Source: Algoriphagus lacus
GTDB taxonomy: Bacteria; Bacteroidota; Bacteroidia; Cytophagales; Cyclobacteriaceae
DNA length: 64,000 bases
Assembly: GCF_003583985.1 (NCBI RefSeq)
Contig: NZ_QXML01000005.1
Coordinates: forward strand, 1 to 64,000
Direction: 5' to 3'
The position numbers and the translations under genes were made by a program. The notes under the pieces are model-generated. The model saw nothing but the letters and a program-made list of their open reading frames with translations. It was not told the origin of the DNA and did not search any database. Below, in pieces: positions 16,482-25,900 of the stretch. Every line of letters begins with the position of its first letter. The first letter of the stretch is position 1.

Positions 16482-17567
16482 TCAGGTCTTTTTGGTGAAA
16501 TATTTCCGATGAATCAATTTCATAAAATTCTCCGAGGATTCGCTCACCGGCACGTCATCTCCCAGAAGATAGGCAAAGGGTTTTAACTCCTGGCTTCTCT
16601 CCAAGGTGATCTTCAATACGCCAGTGAGGGGGATAAACAAAACCATGCCTGATATTCCCCAAAGCCATCCACCTAATAGGATGGCAAGGATCACGGCCAG
16701 GGCATTTACTTTTACTTTTGAACCGACCACCAAAGGAGTGATAATGTTGTTTTCAAAGAGCTGAATTCCCCACAGGGTGGCGAAAGTGACAAAAGGATAA
16801 ATAAAAGAATCTGTAGTAAGGAAAACGTAAAGGATTACAAAAAACGAGGAAATAAAGACTCCCACATAGGGAATCAAGTTCATAATAGCGATGAAGGAAG
16901 CAAATAGGATAAAGTATTTGATTCCCATCAGATAAAAGAAAATTCCAGCCAGGAGTGCGACGATTCCAGTGACCCTAATAATTCCGGCGAGGTAGGACTG
17001 AATAATCTGACCCGAATCAGCCGCCCAGTTGAGTACCGATTCCTTGTTTTTGGAGGACAATCGAATCAGAAATTCGGTGAAAAAATCTTTGTAATACAGG
17101 ATTAGAAAGCTGTAAAGTGGAATTATCCCAGCCAAAGTCAAGGATTTACCTGTGGAAAACAGCGTCTGATTAAGATTGTCTGCCTGCATAATTGAAAACA
17201 TGTCCGCCTTATGATCAGGATTGAGAAATTCCTGACCAAGCAGCAGCCCTATTTCGTCGTAGTACCTACTGAGTTTTTCTTTGAGATTTTCTCCGATTTC
17301 CGGGATTTCCCGAATCAGCCCTACCATTTGATTGAGCAGAAGGTAGAGAATTCCAAAGGCTACCAAACTGACCATTAAAATGCTGACAAAAATAGCCAGT
17401 CCACGAGGAAACCGCTTTCGCTCAAACCAAGATGACATCGGATAAAGTGCAAATGCGAAAAAAATCCCCCAGACCATCGGCACCAGGATAAATGCTCCCT
17501 CCTTCATGCAAATAGCGCCTAAAACCAGGATTATCAGAAAATAAGCAGTTTGCTGTAATCGCCTCAT
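16482..17567 (-). CDS. AI-2E family transporter (PF01594)
   Basis: A 361-residue inner-membrane protein with about seven or eight hydrophobic helices. The family's features are present: the first helix pair, a long cytoplasmic or periplasmic helical insert (about residues 70-150, rich in charge), then LILYYKDFF, the paired helices LLAGIFFYLMGIKYFILFASFIAIMN and the conserved NLIPYVGVFISS. The C-terminal GIQLFENNIITPLVVGSKVKVNALAVILAILLGG is highly typical. Members are proposed exporters, some of quorum signal AI-2, others Na+/H+ antiporters; function here is unknown. It is convergent with tRNA-Leu and divergent from the esterase gene. Confidence 0.92.
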   Translation of the reverse strand: MRRLQQTAYFLIILVLGAICMKEGAFILVPMVWGIFFAFALYPMSSWFERKRFPRGLAIFVSILMVSLVAFGILYLLLNQMVGLIREIPEIGENLKEKLSRYYDEIGLLLGQEFLNPDHKADMFSIMQADNLNQTLFSTGKSLTLAGIIPLYSFLILYYKDFFTEFLIRLSSKNKESVLNWAADSGQIIQSYLAGIIRVTGIVALLAGIFFYLMGIKYFILFASFIAIMNLIPYVGVFISSFFVILYVFLTTDSFIYPFVTFATLWGIQLFENNIITPLVVGSKVKVNALAVILAILLGGWLWGISGMVLFIPLTGVLKITLERSQELKPFAYLLGDDVPVSESSENFMKLIHRKYFTKKT

Positions 17568-17773
17568 GGAATCACACTGAGTTAAGAATTGGAATATACA
17601 AAATTGCCTTTTCGCTTTTATCTACTGAAGGAAGTCCAGAGACTTTAAACTTGGCTTTTATTGCTATTTTTCAAAATCCAAAAAGTCAAATTGAAACTAC
17701 TTTCCAATTTTAATCCAAGTGGTTTCTCTCATTTCGAACTGAAAGTCATTAAACAACCGGGTTTCCAAATCTT

Positions 17774-18631
17774 ATGAAAAAGGCCTTACTGATAATTCTC
17801 GCTTTTTTGCCATTCCTGACTTTGGCACAAGTCAATGTGGACACCATTCAAGTCTACAGTGCTGCCATGAAGAAGAACCTGAAAGCCGCAGTGACAACCC
17901 CATCCTCCTATCGCTCCGGCAGTCAGAACTATCCTGTTGTTTACTTATTGCACGGTGGCAGCGGGTCTTTCAGCGATTGGCATCAGAAAGTGAGTGATCC
18001 TGGCCTGGTGGGGAAATTGGCTGAACAATACAACCTAATCATCGTCACTCCAGGGGTAGGTCCGGCAAGCTATTACTACGACAGTCCGCTACTGGATTCT
18101 GTCCGATACGAGACCTACATCATTTCAGAATTGATCCCTCACATTGATCAAACCTACCGGACACTTGCGAAGAAAGAGTCAAGAGCCATCACCGGTTTGT
18201 CCATGGGAGGACACGGGGCAATCACACTTTCTGCCAAACATCCAGAACTCTTCGTGGCTGCAGGAAGCATGAGCGGAGTCATGAACATCGATACAAGGAT
18301 GTGGAAAGTCGCTGATGACTTCAGAAAATTAAGGCAGGAAGGTCAAAAAGCCATGTTAGGTTCAGACCTAAATTATGACGGTCCCACTTTCAACTCATTT
18401 ACAGCGGTGGGATTGGTGGATAAAATGAAAGCTAACGGACTGGCGCTGATTATCGATTGTGGTGTGGAGGATTTCCTGATCGAAACCAACCGGCAGATGC
18501 ATCAACTCTTACTTGCAAACGGCACTCCCCATGAATACATTGAACGCCCGGGGGCACATACCTGGCCCTATTGGACAGAAGCCCTGCCGGTACACCTGCT
18601 GTTTTTTTCTAAATACCTGAAGCGGGATTAA
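17774..18631 (+). CDS. Exported esterase (esterase D/tributyrin esterase type)
   Basis: A 285-residue alpha/beta hydrolase with a Sec signal peptide (KKALLIILAFLPFLTLAQ). The oxyanion strand VVYLLHGGSGS, nucleophile elbow GLSMGGHGA with Ser143, acid residue in IIDCGVEDFL and catalytic His in RPGAHTWPYW match the esterase D-like family. It resembles enzymes that release acetyl or feruloyl groups from polysaccharides and S-formylglutathione hydrolases; export argues for the former. It is followed after 87 bases by an acyltransferase gene on the same strand, but the two probably do different work. Confidence 0.9.
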   Translation: MKKALLIILAFLPFLTLAQVNVDTIQVYSAAMKKNLKAAVTTPSSYRSGSQNYPVVYLLHGGSGSFSDWHQKVSDPGLVGKLAEQYNLIIVTPGVGPASYYYDSPLLDSVRYETYIISELIPHIDQTYRTLAKKESRAITGLSMGGHGAITLSAKHPELFVAAGSMSGVMNIDTRMWKVADDFRKLRQEGQKAMLGSDLNYDGPTFNSFTAVGLVDKMKANGLALIIDCGVEDFLIETNRQMHQLLLANGTPHEYIERPGAHTWPYWTEALPVHLLFFSKYLKRD

Positions 18632-18718
18632 TTAACCCAACGCCCTTCCGCAAAAGGTAATTTAACTTCAAATATTCAGCTAATTTTTGCTTTTTGCGTG
18701 AGTTTTGAACCCCACCCC

Positions 18719-19864
18719 ATGTCCAAATTTGATTCGATAAGGCCATACTACGACGCTGAGGTAAATGCTGCGATCCGTCAGATCATTGACGACCCCATGC
18801 TGGAAGCCATAATGAATTTCACATTCCCCAATGAAAATCCTGCTCATTGGAAAGGTCTGATGAGACACACACACTCGCTTCGGGATTTTCAAATCAACTT
18901 CATCTATCCGGCATTGATGAAAGTGTTGGAAAAAAGCTCGGATGGACTTAGTACCGGAGGATTTGAAGCGCTAGAGCCGAACACCGCCTACCTTTTCATA
19001 TCAAATCACCGGGATATCATCTTGGACACTTCACTATTGAATGCCTGCCTTTATGAAAAAGGTTTGGTCATGACCACCTCTGCGATTGGAGATAACCTGA
19101 TCAAAAAGCCATTTCTCCATATTCTTTCCCGTCTCAACCGAAACTTTGCCATACGGAGAGGATTAACAGGACGAGCACTTTTTGAAAGTTCATTATTGGT
19201 TTCAGAATACATTCATAAATCTCTCTTAAGGGAAAACAGATCTGTCTGGACGGCCCAACGGGAAGGAAGAACAAAAGATGGAAATGACATCACCCAAAAA
19301 GGAGTCCTAAAAATGCTTACCCTCGCAGAGGAAGGTCAAAATCCTTTTGGCTTTTTTGAAAAAATCAGGGTAGTTCCTGTTTCAATTTCTTACGAATACG
19401 ATCCTACAGACATTTTGAAGATGCCGGAGCTTTTGGCCAAATCCCGGGATGAAAAGTATGTCAAAAGCGAAAATGAGGATTTTGTCAATTTGCTCCGTGG
19501 AATTATGGGAACTAAGAAACGAATCCACATTCAGGTGAATGGCGTTTTGGACGAGGAAATAAAAGAAATATCACAAATGGATATCCCTCAGAGTGATAAA
19601 CTGACTCAACTTGCCTCCCTGATAGACCTGAAAATTTGGAACGGTTTTAAGCTTTGGCCAAGCAATTATATCTCTTATGATTTGCTTCATGGGAAAGAGG
19701 AATTTGCCTCCTGCTATACCAAAGAAGAAAAAGAAGCATTCCAAAAAAGGCTTAATGAAAAAGTGGATACCAAGAATTCAGAATTGCTCAAAAACTTTCT
19801 TTCCATGTACGCTTACCCGATCGAAAACAGTAAAAAAGCAAGCGCTGAAATGAAAAAAGCCTGA
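18719..19864 (+). CDS. PlsC-like glycerol-phosphate acyltransferase
   Basis: I place the start at the ATG at 18719 rather than the in-frame GTG at 18698, whose seven extra residues show no conservation sign. The 381-residue product has the acyltransferase motif NHRDIILD (H97 and D102, the HX4D pair), the second motif around NRNFAIRRG, and the substrate motif AQREGRTKDG. This longer form with a helical C-terminal half is common in Bacteroidota. It should acylate a glycerol-phosphate or other lipid head group at the inner face of the membrane. Its end overlaps the inverted repeat that terminates the convergent kinase gene. Confidence 0.88.
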   Translation: MSKFDSIRPYYDAEVNAAIRQIIDDPMLEAIMNFTFPNENPAHWKGLMRHTHSLRDFQINFIYPALMKVLEKSSDGLSTGGFEALEPNTAYLFISNHRDIILDTSLLNACLYEKGLVMTTSAIGDNLIKKPFLHILSRLNRNFAIRRGLTGRALFESSLLVSEYIHKSLLRENRSVWTAQREGRTKDGNDITQKGVLKMLTLAEEGQNPFGFFEKIRVVPVSISYEYDPTDILKMPELLAKSRDEKYVKSENEDFVNLLRGIMGTKKRIHIQVNGVLDEEIKEISQMDIPQSDKLTQLASLIDLKIWNGFKLWPSNYISYDLLHGKEEFASCYTKEEKEAFQKRLNEKVDTKNSELLKNFLSMYAYPIENSKKASAEMKKA

Positions 19865-19877
19865 GCTAAGCTCAGGC
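19853..19877 (-). terminator. Terminator of the GAF kinase, embedded in a convergent gene
   Basis: GCCTGAGC and GCTCAGGC (19859-19866 and 19870-19877) form a perfect 8-bp stem with a 3-base loop. Only the minus strand gives a U run (the A6 at 19853-19858). The hairpin covers the stop codons of both convergent genes. Confidence 0.7.
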
Positions 19878-21125
19878 CAGGGGAAGTATCAAATTAAATT
19901 CTGTACCACTTCCAAGTTCTGACTTCACCAAAAGCCGTCCTTTGAGACTTTTCACCAGGTGATTGACTAGGTTTAACCCAAACCCAAAACCCTTTTCACC
20001 GGAAGTACCTGAAGAGGAACTAGTGCCTCCTTCAAGGATCTCTGCAATTTTTTCCGAAGAGATACCAACCCCGCTGTCTATCACTTTTAGATTGAGGATT
20101 TTTTCCTGATCCAAAACCTCCAAATCAAGGATTACTTTAACCATCCCGCCATTTGGAGTAAACTTGAGGGAATTGGAAATCAGATTACCCAGTATCTGGA
20201 GAATTTTATTCTTGGGAAATGGAATCTCAGGATTAGAAGGACTGGCTTCTACCTCTAAAGTCACTTTTTTGTTGATCGCCTGAGGATTAAACATGTCCTG
20301 AATCTTTGTTTGAAGCGTCAATAGGGTGAATTCGTGATCCTTTGGAATTCTCTTGGTAGCCCCCTTTGAATCAAAGTTCTGTGAGAGAATTTCATCTGCC
20401 AACTCCAAAACTGACTTTCCGCTTTTTCGAATTAGCGCTATGAAATCGAGAACTTCTTCCAGCTTGTTTTGGTCCCCTTGCATCTGGATGATTTCAGCCA
20501 ACCCTATAATTCCACCGATTGGACCTCGGATGTCATGAGCCACCCGATTTTTGATAGTTGTGGTTTCCTGTACTTTCTTCTTGAGGTTAGCTACAGCAAA
20601 TTGAATTTTGATCCGATTTACCACCTCCCCTGCTATGATTTCAAGCATTTCTTTCTTTTCAGCACTCAGGTTTTTAAAATCCTCATGCAAGACACAAAGG
20701 GCTCCCAAGGAAAGGTCTTCATCGACCTTTAGCGGGACTCCATAATAGTATCTCAGATGTGGCTCATCAGTCACATAAGATCGATCTTTAAATCGCTCAT
20801 CCTTGGATAAATCCTGTACTTCAAATCCGCCTGAGTTTTCTTCCAGTATGGTGTATTGGCAAACCGATTCTTCTCTTGGCATTTGTTGAAGTTCAATTCC
20901 ATAAGTAGAAGCACTCCATTGGGTAAATGAATCAATAAGATTGATTAACGAAATGGAAGTACCTGCCACCTTTGCGGCAAGTTTTGTTAGATCAGCAAAT
21001 GTTTTGTCCAAATCCGAATAATCCAGGTCAAACTCACTAAGCGCCAAAATGCGCTTCATTTCATTTTCTGGAACTGGCGGTAAAAAATCAACTTCCTGAT
21101 TTTGCAATGGGCTTTCCTGTGACAT
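19872..21125 (-). CDS. GAF-domain sensor histidine kinase
   Basis: A 417-residue soluble kinase. A GAF domain (about residues 40-180) has the TQWSASTYG, REESVCQYTI and YYGVPLKVDEDLSLGALCVLHED segments typical of Bacteroidota GAF kinases. The HisKA dimerisation domain has the phosphoacceptor H197 in VAHDIRGPIGG. The ATPase domain has N-box ILGNLISNSLKFTPNG, G1 DSGVGIS and G2 GFGFGLNLV. No membrane span, so it senses a cytoplasmic or membrane-permeant cue. No response regulator lies next to it, so the partner is elsewhere. Its terminator sits at the end of the convergent acyltransferase gene. Confidence 0.93.
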   Translation of the reverse strand: MSQESPLQNQEVDFLPPVPENEMKRILALSEFDLDYSDLDKTFADLTKLAAKVAGTSISLINLIDSFTQWSASTYGIELQQMPREESVCQYTILEENSGGFEVQDLSKDERFKDRSYVTDEPHLRYYYGVPLKVDEDLSLGALCVLHEDFKNLSAEKKEMLEIIAGEVVNRIKIQFAVANLKKKVQETTTIKNRVAHDIRGPIGGIIGLAEIIQMQGDQNKLEEVLDFIALIRKSGKSVLELADEILSQNFDSKGATKRIPKDHEFTLLTLQTKIQDMFNPQAINKKVTLEVEASPSNPEIPFPKNKILQILGNLISNSLKFTPNGGMVKVILDLEVLDQEKILNLKVIDSGVGISSEKIAEILEGGTSSSSGTSGEKGFGFGLNLVNHLVKSLKGRLLVKSELGSGTEFNLILPLA

Positions 21126-21260
21126 TTTTAGATTTTTCCCAAAACAACGTACAAAAAATTGATTCGGATTTATGCACCTCTGGGATTTCCTGAAGATTTA
21201 AACAAGCTCATGAATTATGTATATTAACTGCCCTTTAAATAAATCCATCCAGTCACTTCC

Positions 21261-21833
21261 ATGATTCAAATCCTATTTTTGATTCTTTTCCTTTTCTCCC
21301 CAGCTTTTGAGGAGAAAATTCCAGTAGGTCAAATCAAGACACCTATGGGAGACATTCTTATCAGTTTGGATGAACGGACACCCCGTCACCGGGAAAGCTT
21401 TATTGAATTAGCCCAAGCTGGCTACTGGGATTCACTTACTTTTAATCGGGTAATCCCAAATTTTGTAGCCCAGGGAGGATGTCCGGATACCCCGGAAGGA
21501 TTCAAGGATCCAGAATACCTGCTGGAACCAGAATTTCACCCCAAACTTAAACACGTCTATGGCGCTGTGGGAGCTGGAAGGGATGACAACCCTGGAAAAC
21601 TATCTGCAAGATGTCAGTTCTACATCGTTCAAAATCCGAATGGAATTCCCCGGCTTGACGGAGATTACACGATTTTCGGACAGGTAATTAAGGGCATGGA
21701 CATCGTGGATCAAATTGTCAATGTGACACGAAGCGATAAGGACGAACCCAAAACTCCGATCTCGCTCGATATTGAAATTATATTCCTAAGTCAAACTGAA
21801 CTCAACAAACTCATCAATAATTCTGATCAATGA
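21261..21833 (+). CDS. Cyclophilin-type peptidyl-prolyl isomerase, exported
   Basis: A 190-residue cyclophilin. A hydrophobic N-terminus (MIQILFLILFLFSPAFEE) acts as signal peptide. Core motifs are FNRVIPNFVAQGG (with the catalytic Arg), GAVGAGRDDNP, LSARCQFYIVQNP and the IFGQVIKGMDIVDQI segment. The usual MAN/MAR stretch is altered to VGAGR, so peptide affinity may differ. It catalyses cis-trans proline isomerisation of folding proteins in the periplasm. Its stop overlaps the ATG of the Gfo/Idh gene by four bases (ATGA), so the two are translationally coupled even though their roles look unrelated. Confidence 0.9.
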   Translation: MIQILFLILFLFSPAFEEKIPVGQIKTPMGDILISLDERTPRHRESFIELAQAGYWDSLTFNRVIPNFVAQGGCPDTPEGFKDPEYLLEPEFHPKLKHVYGAVGAGRDDNPGKLSARCQFYIVQNPNGIPRLDGDYTIFGQVIKGMDIVDQIVNVTRSDKDEPKTPISLDIEIIFLSQTELNKLINNSDQ

Positions 21834-22900
21834 AACCTATTCGGATCCTCATCGTGGGCTGCGGCAATATGGGAGCTTCACATGCCACAGCTTATCATCA
21901 CATGCCTGAATTTGAAATCTGTGGCCTGGTGGCCAGAGGTGAAAGCAAGGAAAAACTGAATAAAAAACTGGGGGGGAATTATGCCTTGTTTGAGGATTTT
22001 GATCTGGCAATGTCCTCTACCAAACCTGATGCAGTTTGTATTTCCACTTATCCGGATACCCATGAGGAATTTGCCCTTAAGGCATTAGAGGCCGGTTGCC
22101 ATATTTTCATCGAAAAGCCGCTGGCCGATTCCATCGCTGGCTGTGAAAAAATAATTGCTAAGGCTCAGCAAACCGGTAAAAAAGTAGTGGTGGGATACAT
22201 CCTGAGGCACCACCCCTCCTGGATGCGATTTATTGAAGAAGCACAGAAAATGGGTAAACCCTTGGTGATGCGAATGAACCTCAACCAGCAAAGTCATGGG
22301 TTCATGTGGGACGTCCATCGAAATTTACTTAAATCCTTGAGCCCGATTGTGGATTGTGGCGTCCACTACATCGATGTAATGTGCCAGATGACCCGCTCCA
22401 AGCCAGTTTGGGTTTCTGCCATTGGCGCTCGGTTGACTGAGGACATCGCCAAAGACAATTACAATTACGGTCAACTCCAGATCCGGTTTGAAGACGGATC
22501 GGTGGGATGGTATGAGGCAGGTTGGGGACCGATGATCTCGGAAACAGCCTTTTTTGTGAAAGATGTCTTTGGCCCAAAAGGTGCAGTTTCTATTGTGGCC
22601 AAAGATGCCGGTGCCGCCGGCAAATCGGACAACGTGGACAGCCATACCAAGACCGAATCCATCCGTGTCCATTATGCTGATATTGATGACAAAAACCATT
22701 TTACTCGAAAAGACGAATGGATCGACATGGCTGATGAACCCGACCATCAGGAGCTTTGCAACCGTGAGCAGCGCTATTTTCTAAAGGCAATTCGTGAAAA
22801 TATTGACTTGACTGATCATTTGGATGATGCACTAAACAGTCTTAAAATCGCCTTTGCCTGTGATGAGTCTGTTAAGACCGGGGAGGTTGTAAGGCTGTAG
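21830..22900 (+). CDS. Gfo/Idh/MocA-family oxidoreductase, cytoplasmic
   Basis: A 356-residue dehydrogenase. Rossmann motif VGCGNMGASHATAYHHMPEF at residues 9-28, the EKPLADS motif with the catalytic Lys, and the family C-terminal sheet with DCGVHYIDVM (catalytic Asp and His). There is no signal peptide. Members oxidise or reduce sugars, inositols or related polyols with NAD(P). The substrate is unknown. It is translationally coupled to an exported cyclophilin gene, which gives no clue. It is distinct from the Tat-exported relative at 43420-44778. Confidence 0.92.
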   Translation: MKPIRILIVGCGNMGASHATAYHHMPEFEICGLVARGESKEKLNKKLGGNYALFEDFDLAMSSTKPDAVCISTYPDTHEEFALKALEAGCHIFIEKPLADSIAGCEKIIAKAQQTGKKVVVGYILRHHPSWMRFIEEAQKMGKPLVMRMNLNQQSHGFMWDVHRNLLKSLSPIVDCGVHYIDVMCQMTRSKPVWVSAIGARLTEDIAKDNYNYGQLQIRFEDGSVGWYEAGWGPMISETAFFVKDVFGPKGAVSIVAKDAGAAGKSDNVDSHTKTESIRVHYADIDDKNHFTRKDEWIDMADEPDHQELCNREQRYFLKAIRENIDLTDHLDDALNSLKIAFACDESVKTGEVVRL

Positions 22901-22975
22901 GTTTACAGAACAATGCACTTTGTAGGGTAAAACCCTCAAAAAAGCTAAATTCCTTCGGACATAATCCCTCCCGGT

Positions 22976-25900
22976 ATGGGTACTAATCCCAATTCAAAAG
23001 AAAACCAACTAGATGAACCTGGATCCAAAATCCTGGAGGAAACCAAAGAGCTCCTAAGAAAAATAGAAGCATTGGCTAATATAGGCCATTGGGAAGTGGA
23101 TTTGGTGACCGGGAAAAATACTTGGTCTGACCAATTTTATAGGATTTTAGGGCTTAATCCAGCCATCACAACTGGCACAACTGAACTTGGACTTTCAACT
23201 ATCCACCCGGAAGACAGGGAAAGAGCCACGGCATCCTATCAAAAATCTTTTGAAACCGGATCTCCCTACAAAGTAGAAAAGAGGATCATCAGACCTAGTG
23301 GAGAAATCCGCCACGTTATTTCTGAAGGAATTGTTGAACTGGGTCCCGAGGGAAGACCGGTTCGCCTTTTCGGCGTTTTCAAAGACATTACCGAAGAAAA
23401 ACTTAAAGAGGAAGCACTCCAACAGTCGATCAATGAGATAGAAAATCTCTTCCACACCACCCAAGACTTAATTTTAATAACCGACTTGGATGGCAAATTC
23501 AAAAAGGTATCCCAGTCTAGCCAACAGGTCTTAGGCTATCCGGCAAATGAAATGCTCGGAAAATCAATTTTTGATTTTGTCTATTCAGCCGATTTGGAAG
23601 TCACCAGGGAATTTTGGGAGAAAATCATCAAAAACGAGCCTGTAAATGAATTCAAAAACAGGTCTAGCCATCCGGATGGTTGGCTAATTCATTTTAGCTG
23701 GTCCTCGGTATTTGACCCAAGATCCCAAACCGTTTTTCTGGTAGGCAGGGATATCACTCCAATGGTCCATACTAAGGAAAAACTTAGATCAGAAAGACAA
23801 AACCTGTCCATAATCCTTAATAGTTCTCCATACACGATTTGGACACTGGACAAAGACTATAATCTGATTACTGCAAATCAACATTTCATCGATACGATGA
23901 AAGAAATAGCAGAATGGGAACCAAAACCTGGTGAGAATTTAGTTTTTGAAACCCCATTACCACAGAGTTTTATTTTAGAATGGAAAGCATGGTATGATCG
24001 GGCAATAGGAGGTGAATCATTTTCCATCACCCGAAAAGTAACGTTGCTCAAAAAGGGTGGCTACATGGAAATTGCCTTCAAACCCATTTTTGAAGAAGGT
24101 GAAATCATTGCTATAGCCTGCTATTCACAGGATATCACTCAGCGAAAGGAAGAGGAAATCCGCACAGATGAGTTGGTTAAGAGACTGAATCTTGCCCAAA
24201 AAATAGGAAAGCTAGGTTACTGGGAATTTGACATCAAAACTGAAAAAATCTATTGGTCTGACGAAGTATTCCAAATTTGGGGAATTGACAAATCCCAATT
24301 CAATCCCAATTTTGAATTGTTTTTAAGTACAATACACCCCGAAGATCAAGGGGATTTTTTAATTCATCATCACAACGCTCTGGCTGGAATAGCACCTTTA
24401 AATGCGGTTCATCGGATTCTATTAAGCTCCGGTGAAATCAAATTTGTTCATGAAATCGGAGGTTTGGAAACCGATCCTGTCACTGGCAATACCTCTTTTA
24501 GAGGTACGGTTCAGGATATCACCCAAGAAAAATCGATTGAAAAAGTACTTTGGGATCGTAATAAGTTTATTGAGTACGCATTGGAAAATCTTCCAATGGG
24601 TATTGCCGTCAATAAAATGAGTTCCGGTGAGGCAACTTACATAAATCCCGCCTTTGGGGAGATTTACGGTTGGCCGACTGAGGTTTTAAAGGATGTTGAT
24701 ACTTTTTTCGATAAAATCTATCCCAATAAGGAATATAGGGGATTTATTACAGGCCAAATCATTGCAGATATACAAAGTGGTGATCCTGAGCGGATGATTT
24801 GGAAAAATATTCCAATCACTACCCAAACCGGTGAAGAACGGATTATCACTGCGAAAAACATCCCACTTCCCGAACAGGATCTGATGATTTCAACGGTGAT
24901 AGATGAGACAGATCGGTATTGGGCAGAGCATTCCCTTCGGACTAGCAATGAGCGCTTTCATTTGGCCACACAGGCCGTATCAGATGCAATCTGGGATTGG
25001 GACATCAAGAAAAACAACATCTTCTGGGGAAAAGGATACCATCGGCTTTTTGGATACCCGGAGGAAGTCGAAAATGTTTCCGAGGATCTCTGGCAAACCA
25101 AAATCCATCCTGCGGATCTGGAAGAAACCTGGCTTTCTATCCAAGAAGCAAGAAATACCAAAGAAACCCATCGATGGACAGGAGAATATCGGTTCCAAAA
25201 GTTTGACGGAACTTACGCTTATGTAAAAGAAAACACGGTAATAATTAGGGATTCGGAAGGAAAACCCATCCGGATGGTCGGAGCTTTGCAAGACATCACT
25301 CAAGAAAAAGAAAAAGAGCTACAGATTCTAAAAAAGACCCGGCTCATTGCAGCTACTTCGCAGATTATTGCCTCACTTTTGGAAACTGAGGATTGGCAGG
25401 AAATTTTGGAACCTACCCTCAAAATCATGGGGGAAAGCGTGGAAACAGATCGGGCATATCTGCTTAAAATCCAGCAAAACTCTAGCAACCAATTTTTCGC
25501 AAAACTCATCCATGAATGGACAAAGGCCAAAGGCCCTGTTGAATCCCATAAATCTGGTAACCCGGAAATTCCACTTGAGCAACACCTGGCTTTTTTGAAT
25601 GAAGGCTCAAAGCATAAACCATTTTCCATCCTTACCAAGGATGCATCTGATCACACTCGGCAATTCCTGGAGGAACAAAACATCAAATCGATTCTTATAG
25701 TCCCGATTTTCCAGGGTGATGAATTGTTTGCACATCTTGGATTTGAAGATTATCAGAGTGACAGGATTTGGTCGGAGGATGAACTGAATTTTTTGCAGGT
25801 TATCGGGACAAACCTAGCCTTTGCTATTGAACGAAAGAAGAATTTGGATGAAATCCAGAATGCTTTTGAATCCAGAAATTCCCTTCTGGAAAGTATCGGA

